Positions 1 to 5,622 of a DNA stretch of 5,755 bases are shown piece by piece (position 1 is the stretch's first letter; the number at the start of each line of letters is the position of its first letter). The translations under genes were made by a program, and so were the position numbers. The stretch lies in the NCBI GenBank assembly GCA_937874445.1, contig CALNAL010000083.1:1-5755 (forward strand), in the 5' to 3' direction. The DNA is from an uncultured Acetobacteraceae bacterium (GTDB taxonomy: Bacteria > Pseudomonadota > Alphaproteobacteria > Acetobacterales > Acetobacteraceae). The notes below the pieces were generated by a model, which was given only the letters and a program-made list of their open reading frames with translations, was not told the DNA's origin and did not search any database.

Positions 1-114
1 CGCCCCGAGCAGGGCGAGCGGCACGACGAAATGCCCCGACAGGCGCAGGAACTGCCCTGGGTTGGCAAAGCGCTGGAGATTGCGGCGGGGCCGCGTGGCG
101 GGAGTGGCGTCCAA
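1..114 (-). CDS. ccmC: Cytochrome c maturation heme-handling protein CcmC, N-terminal 38 residues (runs off left edge)
   Basis: CcmC is an inner-membrane protein of the cytochrome c maturation (system I) pathway; it binds heme on the periplasmic side and passes it to the chaperone CcmE. Only the first 38 codons are present. Residues 14-38 read LQRFANPGQFLRLSG, then a hydrophobic run (FVVPLALLGA) that would begin the first membrane helix. The ANP-x-x-F-x-x-x-SG pattern just before the first helix matches what I recall of alphaproteobacterial CcmC/HelC N-termini. The start chosen is TTG at 114: it is the only ATG/GTG/TTG in this frame between the upstream in-frame stop and the hydrophobic segment, and AAGGA lies 7 nt upstream. 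The gene is divergent from the YciI gene. The heme-binding WWD motif lies outside the window, so the identification rests on this short piece. An unrelated membrane protein is possible but less likely. Confidence 0.66.
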   Translation of the reverse strand, partial: MDATPATRPRRNLQRFANPGQFLRLSGHFVVPLALLGA

Positions 115-121
115 AACACGA

Positions 122-126
122 TCCTT
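122..126 (-). promoter_or_regulatory. Ribosome binding site that fixes the TTG start of ccmC
   Basis: The minus strand reads GAAGGATCGTGTTTTG. AAGGA sits 7 nt before the TTG codon at 114. The nearby GTG (minus strand, 119-117) is out of frame with the CcmC-like reading frame, so the ribosome binding site supports TTG. Confidence 0.55.
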
Positions 127-133
127 CGGAGGT

Positions 134-163
134 ATTTTACCCGCAACACCCTGGCGGTTTGAA
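134..163 (-). promoter_or_regulatory. Candidate sigma70-type promoter for ccmC
   Basis: On the minus strand, TTCAAA (163-158) and TAAAAT (139-134) are separated by 18 nt. The -10 element matches the TATAAT consensus at 5 of 6 positions and the -35 matches TTGACA at 4 of 6. It is the most AT-rich patch upstream of ccmC. The predicted transcription start (about 127) would leave a leader of only about 13 nt, barely enough for the ribosome binding site. Its -35 overlaps the -35 of the opposing candidate promoter. Confidence 0.4.
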
Positions 164-186
164 GAGCGGCGGCATTACCCTAATGT
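159..186 (+). promoter_or_regulatory. Candidate promoter for the YciI-EVE operon
   Basis: TTGAAG (159-164) and TAATGT (181-186) are separated by 16 nt. The match to consensus is 4 of 6 for the -35 and 3 of 6 for the -10, so this is weak evidence taken alone. The position fits: transcription would start near 193, about 20 nt before the preferred ATG at 213 and upstream of its ribosome binding site. If it is real, the in-frame ATG at 183 lies inside the -10 and cannot be the start codon. Confidence 0.33.
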
Positions 187-201
187 CATTCCTGTCCGCG
201 C

Positions 202-207
202 AAGGAA
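202..207 (+). promoter_or_regulatory. Ribosome binding site that decides the YciI start
   Basis: AAGGAA lies 5 nt before the ATG at 213. The in-frame ATG at 183 and the TTG at 159 have no comparable purine-rich site at suitable spacing, so 213 is preferred. Confidence 0.6.
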
Positions 208-212
208 ATCCG

Positions 213-506
213 ATGCTGTACACGATCATCTGCACCGACCGCCCCGGCCAGTCCGCCCTGCGCCAGGCCACCCGCCCGGCGCATCTCGCCTATCTTGCCA
301 CCCTCCAGCCGCGCCTGGCTATCGTCGGCCCCCTGCTCGACCCGGAGGGGCGCCCCTGCGGCTCGCTGCTGCTGGTCGATGCCGCCGACCGCGCCGCAGC
401 CGAGGAGATCGCCGCCCAGGACCCCTATGCCCTGGCCGGTCTGTTCGAGTCCACCGTGGTCCGCGGCTTCCGTGCCGTTTTCAAGGACGGAGAGAAAGCC
501 GCATGA
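213..506 (+). CDS. YciI family protein
   Basis: This is a 97-residue protein of the YciI/YCII superfamily, small soluble alpha-beta proteins with a ferredoxin-like fold. The family is thought to be enzymatic because of a conserved His-Asp pair, but the substrate of most members is unknown. The sequence shows the YciI pattern: an N-terminal beta strand LYTIICTDRPG (2-12), an R-x-x-HLAYL helix with the conserved His24, a G-P-L-L turn (39-42) and a strand SLLLVDAADR. A helix then leads to AAQDPYALAGLF with the conserved Asp70, and the protein ends in V-x-x-F. Length is typical for the single-domain family. The ATG at 213 starts directly at the first strand and has a good ribosome binding site; an ATG at 183 would add 10 residues with no family counterpart that I know of. 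The gene overlaps the EVE gene by 4 nt. Family assignment is firm; function is unknown. Confidence 0.88.
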   Translation: MLYTIICTDRPGQSALRQATRPAHLAYLATLQPRLAIVGPLLDPEGRPCGSLLLVDAADRAAAEEIAAQDPYALAGLFESTVVRGFRAVFKDGEKAA

Positions 507-949
507 GCGTCGCGGGGCCCCGCTTCTGGCTGATCAAGTCCGAGCCCGACGCCTTCTCCTGGGCCGAGCAGACGGCCCATGGCGTCGAGCCCTGGACGGG
601 CGTGCGCAACTACGCCGCGCGCAACAACCTGCGCGCGATGCGCCGGGGCGACCGCGCGTTCTTCTACCACTCCAACGTCGGCCGCGAGATCGTGGGCGTG
701 GTCGAGGTGGTGCGCGAGGCCTACCCCGACCCCACCGCCGACTCCGGCGACTGGTCCTGCGTGGACGTGCGCGCGCTCGGCCCGATGCCCCACCCGGTCT
801 CCCTGGCCGAGATGAAGGCCGACCCGGCCCTGACCGGCCTGGCGCTGGTCCGCCTGTCGCGGCTCTCGGTCGGCCCGGTCTCGGCGGAGCATTGGCGGCA
901 CATCTGCCGCCTCGGCGGCTGGCCGGAAGAGGCGCTGTCCGCCCTTTAA
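503..949 (+). CDS. EVE domain-containing protein (THYN1-like)
   Basis: This 148-residue protein consists essentially of one EVE domain, a PUA-like fold related to YTH domains and to eukaryotic thymocyte nuclear protein 1. EVE domains are believed to recognise modified bases in DNA or RNA; the cellular role of the stand-alone bacterial form is unsettled. Hallmarks seen are FWLIKSEPDAFSW (8-20), WTGVRNYAARNNLRAM (31-46), the MRRGDRAFFYHSN core strand (46-58) and GVVEVVREAYPD (65-76). The C-terminal part, with SLAEMKADPAL (100-110) and LVRLSRLSVGPVSAEHW (115-131), is also typical. Length is normal for the family and nothing appears missing. The ATG overlaps the stop of the YciI gene as ATGA, with GGAGAG at 489-494 inside the YciI gene as ribosome binding site, so the two are probably translationally coupled. 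Confidence 0.92.
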   Translation: MSVAGPRFWLIKSEPDAFSWAEQTAHGVEPWTGVRNYAARNNLRAMRRGDRAFFYHSNVGREIVGVVEVVREAYPDPTADSGDWSCVDVRALGPMPHPVSLAEMKADPALTGLALVRLSRLSVGPVSAEHWRHICRLGGWPEEALSAL

Positions 950-988
950 TTCGCGATCATTCGCATTACGTGCTGACAATCTTGCCGA

Positions 989-1010
989 GTCCGGAGCAAC
1001 CGGACGGTTG
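989..1010 (+). promoter_or_regulatory. Two overlapping inverted repeats upstream of acsA
   Basis: GTCCGG (989-994) and CCGGAC (1000-1005) form a perfect 6-bp stem around AGCAA. Overlapping it, CAACCG (997-1002) and CGGTTG (1005-1010) form a second inverted repeat with a 2-nt centre. Both cannot form at once in RNA. The element lies 32-53 nt before the acsA start and 39-60 nt after the EVE stop. It could be a weak terminator of the upstream operon, a leader structure or a protein-binding dyad; no U tract follows. No convincing -35/-10 pair was found between 950 and 1041. Confidence 0.3.
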
Positions 1011-1041
1011 GGCGTGTCTCACCCTGGGGGAAACCAAAAGA

Positions 1042-2973
1042 ATGACCGACGGATTGTTCCCGGTAAAACAAGACGTTGCGGCCCACGCCCTGGTGGATGC
1101 CGCGCGCTACCGCCAGATGGCCGCCGCGGCCGATGCCGACCCGGCGGCGTTCTGGCTGCGCGAAAGCCGCCGCATCGCCTGGATGCACGCCCCGGAACAG
1201 GCGGTACACGGAGACTTTACCGGCGATGTCCGCGTCACCTGGTTCGCCGACGGCCAGCTCAACGCCACCGTTTCCTGCCTCGACCGCCACCTCGCCACCC
1301 GCGGCGAGCAGGTCGCCATCATCTGGGAGGGCGACGATCCCGCCAGCCACGCCCACGTCACCTACCGCGAGCTGTACGAGAAGGTCTGCCGCCTGGCCAA
1401 CGTCCTCAAGGACATCGGCGTGCGCAAGGGCGACCGGGTGTGCATCTACCTGCCGATGGTGGTGGAGGCGGCGGTGGCGATGCTCGCCTGCGCGCGCATC
1501 GGCGCGGTCCACACGGTGGTGTTCGGCGGCTTCTCGCCCGACAGCCTGGCCCAGCGCATCCAGGATGCCGAGGCCAAGCTGCTCATCACCGCCGACGAGG
1601 GCCGCCGCGGCGGCCGGCGCGTGGGGCTCAAGGCCAACGCCGACGCCGCAGTCGCCCAGTGCCCGACCATCGAGCACGTGCTGGTGGTGGCCGTCACCGG
1701 CGCCGCCGTGCCGATGACCGCGCCGCGCGACCTGTCCTACGAAACGCTGTGCGCCGCCGCCTCTCCCGACTGCCCGCCCGAGAGAATGGCCGCCGAGGAC
1801 CCGCTGTTCATCCTCTACACCTCGGGCAGCACCGGCAAGCCGAAGGGCGTGCTGCACACCACCGGCGGCTACATGGTCTGGGCCAGCTACACCCACGAGC
1901 TGGTGTTCGACTACCATCCCGGCGAGGTCTACTGGTGCACCGCCGATGTCGGCTGGGTCACGGGCCACACCTATATCGTCTACGGCCCGCTGGCCAACGG
2001 CGCGACGACGCTGATGTTCGAGGGCATCCCCACCTACCCCGACGCCGGCCGCTTCTGGCAGGTGGTGGACAAGCACAAGGTCAACATCTTCTACACCGCC
2101 CCCACCGCCATCCGCAGCCTGATGCGCGAGGGCGAGGCACCGGTGCAGCGCTCCTCCCGCGCCAGCCTGCGCCTGCTCGGCAGCGTGGGCGAGCCGATCA
2201 ATCCCGAGGCGTGGCTGTGGTACCATCGCGTGGTGGGCGAGCACCGCTGCCCCATCGTCGATACCTGGTGGCAGACCGAGACGGGCGGCATCATGATCAG
2301 CCCGCTGCCCGGCGCCACCGCGCTCAAGCCCGGCTCGGCCACCCTGCCGCTGCCCGGGGTGCAGCCGCTGCTGGTGGACGGCGACGGCCACGAACTCACC
2401 GGCGCCACCGAGGGCAACCTCTGCCTGCGCGCCCCCTGGCCGGGCATGATGCGCACCTTGTTCGGCGACCACACGCGCTTCGTGCAGACCTATTTCTCCA
2501 CCTTCAAGGGCCTCTATTTCACCGGCGACGGCGCCCGCCGCGATGCGGACGGCTACTGGTGGATCACCGGACGGGTGGACGACGTCATCAACGTCTCCGG
2601 CCACCGCCTCGGCACGGCGGAGATCGAAAGCGCCCTGGTGGCACACCCCAAGGTGGCCGAGGCGGCGGTGGTGGGCTTCCCGCACGACATCAAGGGCCAG
2701 GGCATCTACGCCTACGTCACGCTGAAGGCCGGCGAGGACCCCACCGACGCCCTGCGCGCCGAGCTGGTGCGCTGGGTGCGCAAGGAGATCGGCCCGATCG
2801 CCGCCCCCGACGCGCTGCAATGGGCCCCCGCCCTGCCCAAGACACGCAGCGGCAAGATCATGCGCCGCATCCTGCGCAAGATCGCCGCCAACGAGACGGA
2901 AAGCCTCGGCGATACCTCGACCCTGGCCGATCCGGGCGTGGTCGCCGATCTGATCGAGCACCGCGTCGGTTAA
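1042..2973 (+). CDS. acsA: Acetyl-coenzyme A synthetase (AMP-forming)
   Basis: This enzyme activates acetate with ATP to acetyl-AMP and then forms acetyl-CoA in the cytoplasm. The 643 residues match the usual length of about 650. The N-terminal domain begins FPVKQDVAAHALVD and has the PAAFW motif. The ATP loop YTSGSTGKPKG is at 259-269, and a GRRGGRR segment that the family uses for CoA binding is at 187-193. The adenylation motif DTWWQTETGG is at 407-416; Trp410 there is the residue that restricts the acyl pocket to acetate, favouring acetate over propionate. YFTGD is at 492-496, the hinge GRVDDVINVSGHR follows, and the C-terminal PKTRSGK carries catalytic Lys605, the residue that lysine acetylation inactivates in characterised Acs enzymes. 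The ATG at 1042 begins the conserved N-terminus, with GGGGGA 10 nt upstream. It is probably a single-gene unit, convergent with marC. No acetyltransferase or deacetylase gene is visible here. Confidence 0.95.
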   Translation: MTDGLFPVKQDVAAHALVDAARYRQMAAAADADPAAFWLRESRRIAWMHAPEQAVHGDFTGDVRVTWFADGQLNATVSCLDRHLATRGEQVAIIWEGDDPASHAHVTYRELYEKVCRLANVLKDIGVRKGDRVCIYLPMVVEAAVAMLACARIGAVHTVVFGGFSPDSLAQRIQDAEAKLLITADEGRRGGRRVGLKANADAAVAQCPTIEHVLVVAVTGAAVPMTAPRDLSYETLCAAASPDCPPERMAAEDPLFILYTSGSTGKPKGVLHTTGGYMVWASYTHELVFDYHPGEVYWCTADVGWVTGHTYIVYGPLANGATTLMFEGIPTYPDAGRFWQVVDKHKVNIFYTAPTAIRSLMREGEAPVQRSSRASLRLLGSVGEPINPEAWLWYHRVVGEHRCPIVDTWWQTETGGIMISPLPGATALKPGSATLPLPGVQPLLVDGDGHELTGATEGNLCLRAPWPGMMRTLFGDHTRFVQTYFSTFKGLYFTGDGARRDADGYWWITGRVDDVINVSGHRLGTAEIESALVAHPKVAEAAVVGFPHDIKGQGIYAYVTLKAGEDPTDALRAELVRWVRKEIGPIAAPDALQWAPALPKTRSGKIMRRILRKIAANETESLGDTSTLADPGVVADLIEHRVG

Positions 2974-2989
2974 ATACGGGAAGGAAGGT

Positions 2990-3030
2990 CTTCTTTTTCC
3001 TGAAGGAAAAAGAAGCAAAAAGGACTTTTG
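2990..3030 (+). terminator. AT-rich hairpin downstream of acsA, probable terminator
   Basis: An 11-bp perfect stem (2990-3000 with 3005-3015) closes on a TGAA loop. One arm is entirely pyrimidine (CTTCTTTTTCC) and the other entirely purine. A small second repeat follows, CAAAA (3016-3020) and TTTTG (3026-3030), ending in a short U run. The element starts 17 nt after the acsA stop, so it is a likely terminator for acsA. Read on the minus strand, the small hairpin is followed directly by a U-rich tract, so it might also act on transcripts coming from marC. The U run on the plus strand is not immediately next to the main stem, so it is not a textbook terminator. Confidence 0.55.
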
Positions 3031-3039
3031 TTCGTTGGG

Positions 3040-3064
3040 TTCCGCGGCTGACACAGGCGCGGAA
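3040..3064. repeat. Inverted repeat in the acsA-marC convergent gap
   Basis: TTCCGCG (3040-3046) and CGCGGAA (3058-3064) form a 7-bp stem with an 11-nt loop. It is extendable by GG/CC pairs outside if one base is bulged. It lies between the AT-rich hairpin and the marC-proximal hairpin. Function is unknown; it may be part of a composite terminator or of a dispersed intergenic repeat. Confidence 0.35.
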
Positions 3065-3088
3065 TCCTTAACGGATGAAGCTTTCCTG

Positions 3089-3112
3089 GTTCTCCTTTCT
3101 CGAAAGGAGAAC
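3089..3112 (-). terminator. Hairpin downstream of marC, probable terminator
   Basis: GTTCTCCTTT (3089-3098) and AAAGGAGAAC (3103-3112) form a perfect 10-bp stem with a CTCG loop on the plus strand (CGAG on the minus strand). It begins 15 nt beyond the marC stop codon. There is no U tract directly after it on the minus strand, so termination could be weak or factor-assisted, or the hairpin could protect the 3' end of the mRNA. Confidence 0.4.
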
Positions 3113-3127
3113 GCCTTCCTTGTTCGC

Positions 3128-3781
3128 TCACCCCGCGTTGCCGTGGAGGACGTCGAGCGCGCCGGTGAGCATGATCTGCACGCCGATGCACAGCAGCAGG
3201 AAGGCGGCCATCCGGTTGACACTGTGGCGGCCGGTCCGGCTGAACAGCCCGACGATGCGGGCCGAGAAGCGGTAGAACAGCCACACGCACAGGGCTACCC
3301 CCACCGCGGCCGCCGAAACCCCGAGGAAGAACGCCAGCAGCCGGTCCAGCTCGCTGGGGTGCCCGGCCCCGAGGGCGATGGCCACCGAGATCGTCCCCGG
3401 CCCGGTGGTGAACGGCATGGTCAGCGGGAAGAACGCCACCTCCTCGACCGAGCCGACGCGCTCATTGGCCTGCTCGCTCTTGCGGGCCTCCTGCTGCTCG
3501 GGGGCATTGAGCAGAACCCAGGCCCGCGCGGCCACCACCGCGCCGCCGGCCAGGCGCAGCGCCGCCAGCGAGATGCCGAAGAAGTTCAGCACATAGACGC
3601 CGCCCCACAGCGCGGCCAGCATGACCATCAGCGAGAAGAGAGCCACACGTGCGGCCAGCCGGTCCCGCTCGGCATCGGTGTAGTCGGCGGCGACGTCGTT
3701 GAAGATGAACGCCGCCCCGGCCGGATTGACGATCGAGAAGAAGGCCGGAAAGGCCAGCAGGAATGCGGCCGTTGCCGTCAT
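3128..3781 (-). CDS. MarC family (UPF0056) integral membrane protein
   Basis: This 217-residue inner-membrane protein belongs to the MarC/UPF0056 family. The name comes from E. coli marC, which is no longer thought to act in multiple antibiotic resistance; the substrate and role are not established. Conserved features seen are the first helix with FFSIVNPAGAAFIF (14-27), the glycine-rich ALRLAGGAVVAARAW (74-88) and the diagnostic PLTMPFTTGPGTISVAI (119-135), equivalent to the family's PLxxPxxxGPG motif. The last helix is VNRMAAFLLLCIGVQIMLTG (188-207). About six membrane segments are apparent (near 5-27, 43-63, 66-92, 119-138, 146-170 and 190-211), with a charged loop at 93-115. The ATG at 3781 has GAGG 4 nt upstream, a rather close ribosome binding site. 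It is downstream of the DUF1993 gene, separated by a hairpin. I give no gene symbol because the paralogue is uncertain. Confidence 0.9.
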   Translation of the reverse strand: MTATAAFLLAFPAFFSIVNPAGAAFIFNDVAADYTDAERDRLAARVALFSLMVMLAALWGGVYVLNFFGISLAALRLAGGAVVAARAWVLLNAPEQQEARKSEQANERVGSVEEVAFFPLTMPFTTGPGTISVAIALGAGHPSELDRLLAFFLGVSAAAVGVALCVWLFYRFSARIVGLFSRTGRHSVNRMAAFLLLCIGVQIMLTGALDVLHGNAG

Positions 3782-3810
3782 GATGCCTCGGCTCGGACAA
3801 GATGGCGGGG

Positions 3811-3841
3811 CCGCCCTCTCGCGGAAAACCGGAGAGGGCGG
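3811..3841 (-). terminator. GC-rich hairpin between the DUF1993 gene and marC
   Basis: CCGCCCTCTC (3811-3820) pairs with GAGAGGGCGG (3832-3841). The inner CGG (3822-3824) and CCG (3829-3831) extend it around an AAAA loop with one bulged G at 3821, giving 13 bp in total. It starts 7 nt beyond the DUF1993 stop, in the 67-nt gap before marC. No U tract follows, so it may attenuate rather than fully stop read-through, or stabilise the upstream argG-DUF1993 mRNA. Confidence 0.45.
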
Positions 3842-3848
3842 AAGGGGA

Positions 3849-4355
3849 TCAGAAGTTCCCCAGGAAGTCGCGCTTGCCCACTTCCACGCCGTTGTGGCGC
3901 AGGATGGCGTAGGCGGTGGTGCAGTGGAAGGTGAAGTTGGGGATCACGAAGCCGATCAGGTAGCGCTGCCCGGCAAAGGTCACCGGGGTGCCGCCCATCT
4001 TGAGGGTGATCTCGCGCGCCTCGCTGCCGTCGATCTGCTCCGGCTTGAAGCCTTCGAGGTAGGCGATGGTGCGGGCGATGCGCTCCTTCAGCTCGGGGAA
4101 GGTCTTCTCGGTGTCCTCCCAGGCGGGCACCTCGACCCCGGCCAGGCGGGCGACGCAGCCCTTGGCCATGTCGGAGGCGATCTGCACCTGCCGGCTCAGG
4201 GGGAACATGTCCGGCGCCAGACGCGCGCCGGTCAGCACCAGCGGGTCGATCTTGCGGGCGGCGCAGAACGCCGCCCCCTTGTCGAGCACGCCCGAAAGCG
4301 CGCCCAGCAGCGTGGTGAACAGCGGCACCGAGGCCGCGTGCATGGAGAGGGCCAT
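3849..4355 (-). CDS. DUF1993 family protein (DinB-like helical fold)
   Basis: This 168-residue soluble protein belongs to the DUF1993 family, which is related in fold to DinB/YfiT-like four-helix bundles. No biochemical function is established to my knowledge. Features seen are the N-terminal helix MHAASVPLFTTLLGALSGVLDKG (from residue 5), LAPDMFPLSRQVQIASDMAKG (46-66) and an acidic segment PAWEDTEKTFPELKERI (78-94). The C-terminal signature is FHCTTAYAILRHNGVEVGKRDFLG (143-166), where His144 sits at the position where DinB-like proteins often carry a metal-ligand histidine. The ATG at 4355 is 1 nt after the argG stop, with GGAG 9 nt upstream inside argG, so the gene is almost certainly translated from the argG mRNA. 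Whether it has anything to do with arginine synthesis cannot be told from the sequence. Confidence 0.87.
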   Translation of the reverse strand: MALSMHAASVPLFTTLLGALSGVLDKGAAFCAARKIDPLVLTGARLAPDMFPLSRQVQIASDMAKGCVARLAGVEVPAWEDTEKTFPELKERIARTIAYLEGFKPEQIDGSEAREITLKMGGTPVTFAGQRYLIGFVIPNFTFHCTTAYAILRHNGVEVGKRDFLGNF

Positions 4356-4356
4356 G

Positions 4357-5586
4357 TCAGAGCGCTCCGCCGCGCCGCCCGGCCATGGCGCCCAGGCGCA
4401 GCCGCAGCGCGTTGAGCTTGATGAAGCCCTGGGCGTCGAACTGGTCGTAGGCGCCGTTGTCCTCCTCGAAGGTCACGACCTTCTGGGAGTACAGGCTGTT
4501 GGGGCTCTCGCGCCCGACGCAGGTCACCGAGCCCTTGTAGAGCTTGAGGCGTACGCGCCCGCTCACCGAGTTCTGCGAGGCATCGATCGCCGCCTGGAGC
4601 ATCCGCCGCTCCGGGCTGAACCAGAAGCCGTTGTAGATGATCTCGGCATAGTGCGGCATCAGGCTGTCCTTGAGGTGCATGGCCTCGCGGTCGAGGGTGA
4701 TGCTCTCCATGCTGCGGTGGGCCATCAGCAGGATGGTGCCGCCCGGGGTCTCATAGACGCCGCGGCTCTTCATGCCGACGAAGCGGTTTTCCACCAGGTC
4801 GAGCCGGCCGATGCCGTTGGCCTTGCCGAGCTCGTTGAGCTTGGTCAGCAGCTGCGCCGGGGAGAGCTTCACCCCGTCGATGGCCACCGGGTCGCCGTGC
4901 TCGAAATCGACGGTGATGTAGGTCGGCTTGTCGGGGGCGTCCTCGGGACGGAGGGTGCGCCAGTAGACCATCTCCTCGGCTTCCTTGGAGGGGTCCTCCA
5001 GCACCTTCCCCTCGGCGGAGGAGTGCAGCAGGTTGGCGTCGATGGAGAAGGGCGCCTCGCCGTGCTTGTCCTTGGCGATGGGGATCTGGTTCTCCTCGGC
5101 GAACTGCAGCAGCTTGGTGCGGCTGGTCAGCTCCCACTCGCGCCAGGGGGCGATGATCTTGATGTCGGGCTTGAGCGCGTAATAGCTGAGCTCGAAACGC
5201 ACCTGGTCGTTGCCCTTGCCGGTGGCACCGTGGGCCACGGCGTCGGCGCCGACCTGCTCGGCGATCTCGATCTGGCGCTGCGAGATCAGCGGCCGGGCGA
5301 TGGAGGTGCCCAGCAGATACTGCCCCTCGTAGAGCGTGTTGGCGCGGAACATCGGAAAGACGAAGTCCTTCACGAAGGTCTCGCGCACGTCCTCGACGAA
5401 GATCTCCTTCACGCCGAGCATCTCGGCCTTCTTGCGGGCCGGCTCGACCTCCCCGCCCTGCCCGAGGTCGGCGGTGAAGGTCACCACCTCGCAATGGTAG
5501 GTGGTCTGCAACCACTTGAGGATCACACTGGTGTCCAGCCCGCCGGAATAGGCGAGCACGACCTTCTTGACGTCCTTGACGCTCAT
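4357..5586 (-). CDS. argG: Argininosuccinate synthase
   Basis: ArgG joins citrulline and aspartate with ATP, giving argininosuccinate, AMP and pyrophosphate, the penultimate step of arginine biosynthesis in the cytoplasm. The 409 residues match the usual 400-410. The N-terminal PP-loop AYSGGLDTS is at 12-20, followed by the ATP/citrulline-binding part. The signature HGATGKGNDQVRFE is at 119-132, APWREW at 146-151 and FSIDANL with LEDP at 180-199. The C-terminal multimerisation region ends GFIKLNALRLRLGAM. The start chosen is ATG at 5586, giving MSVKDVKKVVLAYSGG, with GGAG 10 nt upstream; a TTG at 5616 in frame would add 10 residues that the family lacks. It heads a likely operon with the DUF1993 gene 1 nt downstream and perhaps marC. 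No other arginine genes are in the window, which is common in alphaproteobacteria. Confidence 0.97.
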   Translation of the reverse strand: MSVKDVKKVVLAYSGGLDTSVILKWLQTTYHCEVVTFTADLGQGGEVEPARKKAEMLGVKEIFVEDVRETFVKDFVFPMFRANTLYEGQYLLGTSIARPLISQRQIEIAEQVGADAVAHGATGKGNDQVRFELSYYALKPDIKIIAPWREWELTSRTKLLQFAEENQIPIAKDKHGEAPFSIDANLLHSSAEGKVLEDPSKEAEEMVYWRTLRPEDAPDKPTYITVDFEHGDPVAIDGVKLSPAQLLTKLNELGKANGIGRLDLVENRFVGMKSRGVYETPGGTILLMAHRSMESITLDREAMHLKDSLMPHYAEIIYNGFWFSPERRMLQAAIDASQNSVSGRVRLKLYKGSVTCVGRESPNSLYSQKVVTFEEDNGAYDQFDAQGFIKLNALRLRLGAMAGRRGGAL

Positions 5587-5622
5587 GGGAGAGGCACTCC
5601 GGGGAAAAAAGTTCAAACCGCG

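Noticed and set aside
347..356. Perfect palindrome GGGGCGCCCC
   Set aside because: It lies inside the YciI coding sequence (Glu-Gly-Arg-Pro codons) and is explained by GC-rich codon choice.
62..502. A plus-strand frame that extends the EVE protein upstream by about 147 residues
   Set aside because: The extension overlaps the YciI gene in another frame and is Arg/Pro-rich; the EVE domain starts right after the ATG at 503, which has its own ribosome binding site.
295..1041. An apparent 5' extension of acsA back to 295, suggesting a fusion protein
   Set aside because: The extension reads through the YciI and EVE genes in another frame and is Arg/Pro/Ala-rich. The known AcsA N-terminus begins at the ATG at 1042, with a ribosome binding site.
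946..3222. A 758-codon open frame on the minus strand opposite acsA
   Set aside because: Antisense shadow of a GC-rich gene: its protein is a low-complexity run of Ala, Gly, His, Val and Asp with no family motif, while the plus strand encodes a full, motif-complete AcsA.
3035..3934. A 299-codon plus-strand open frame across marC
   Set aside because: It is antisense to a clear MarC protein; its product is low-complexity, charged and Gly/Arg/Gln-rich, and it has no ribosome binding site or family signature.
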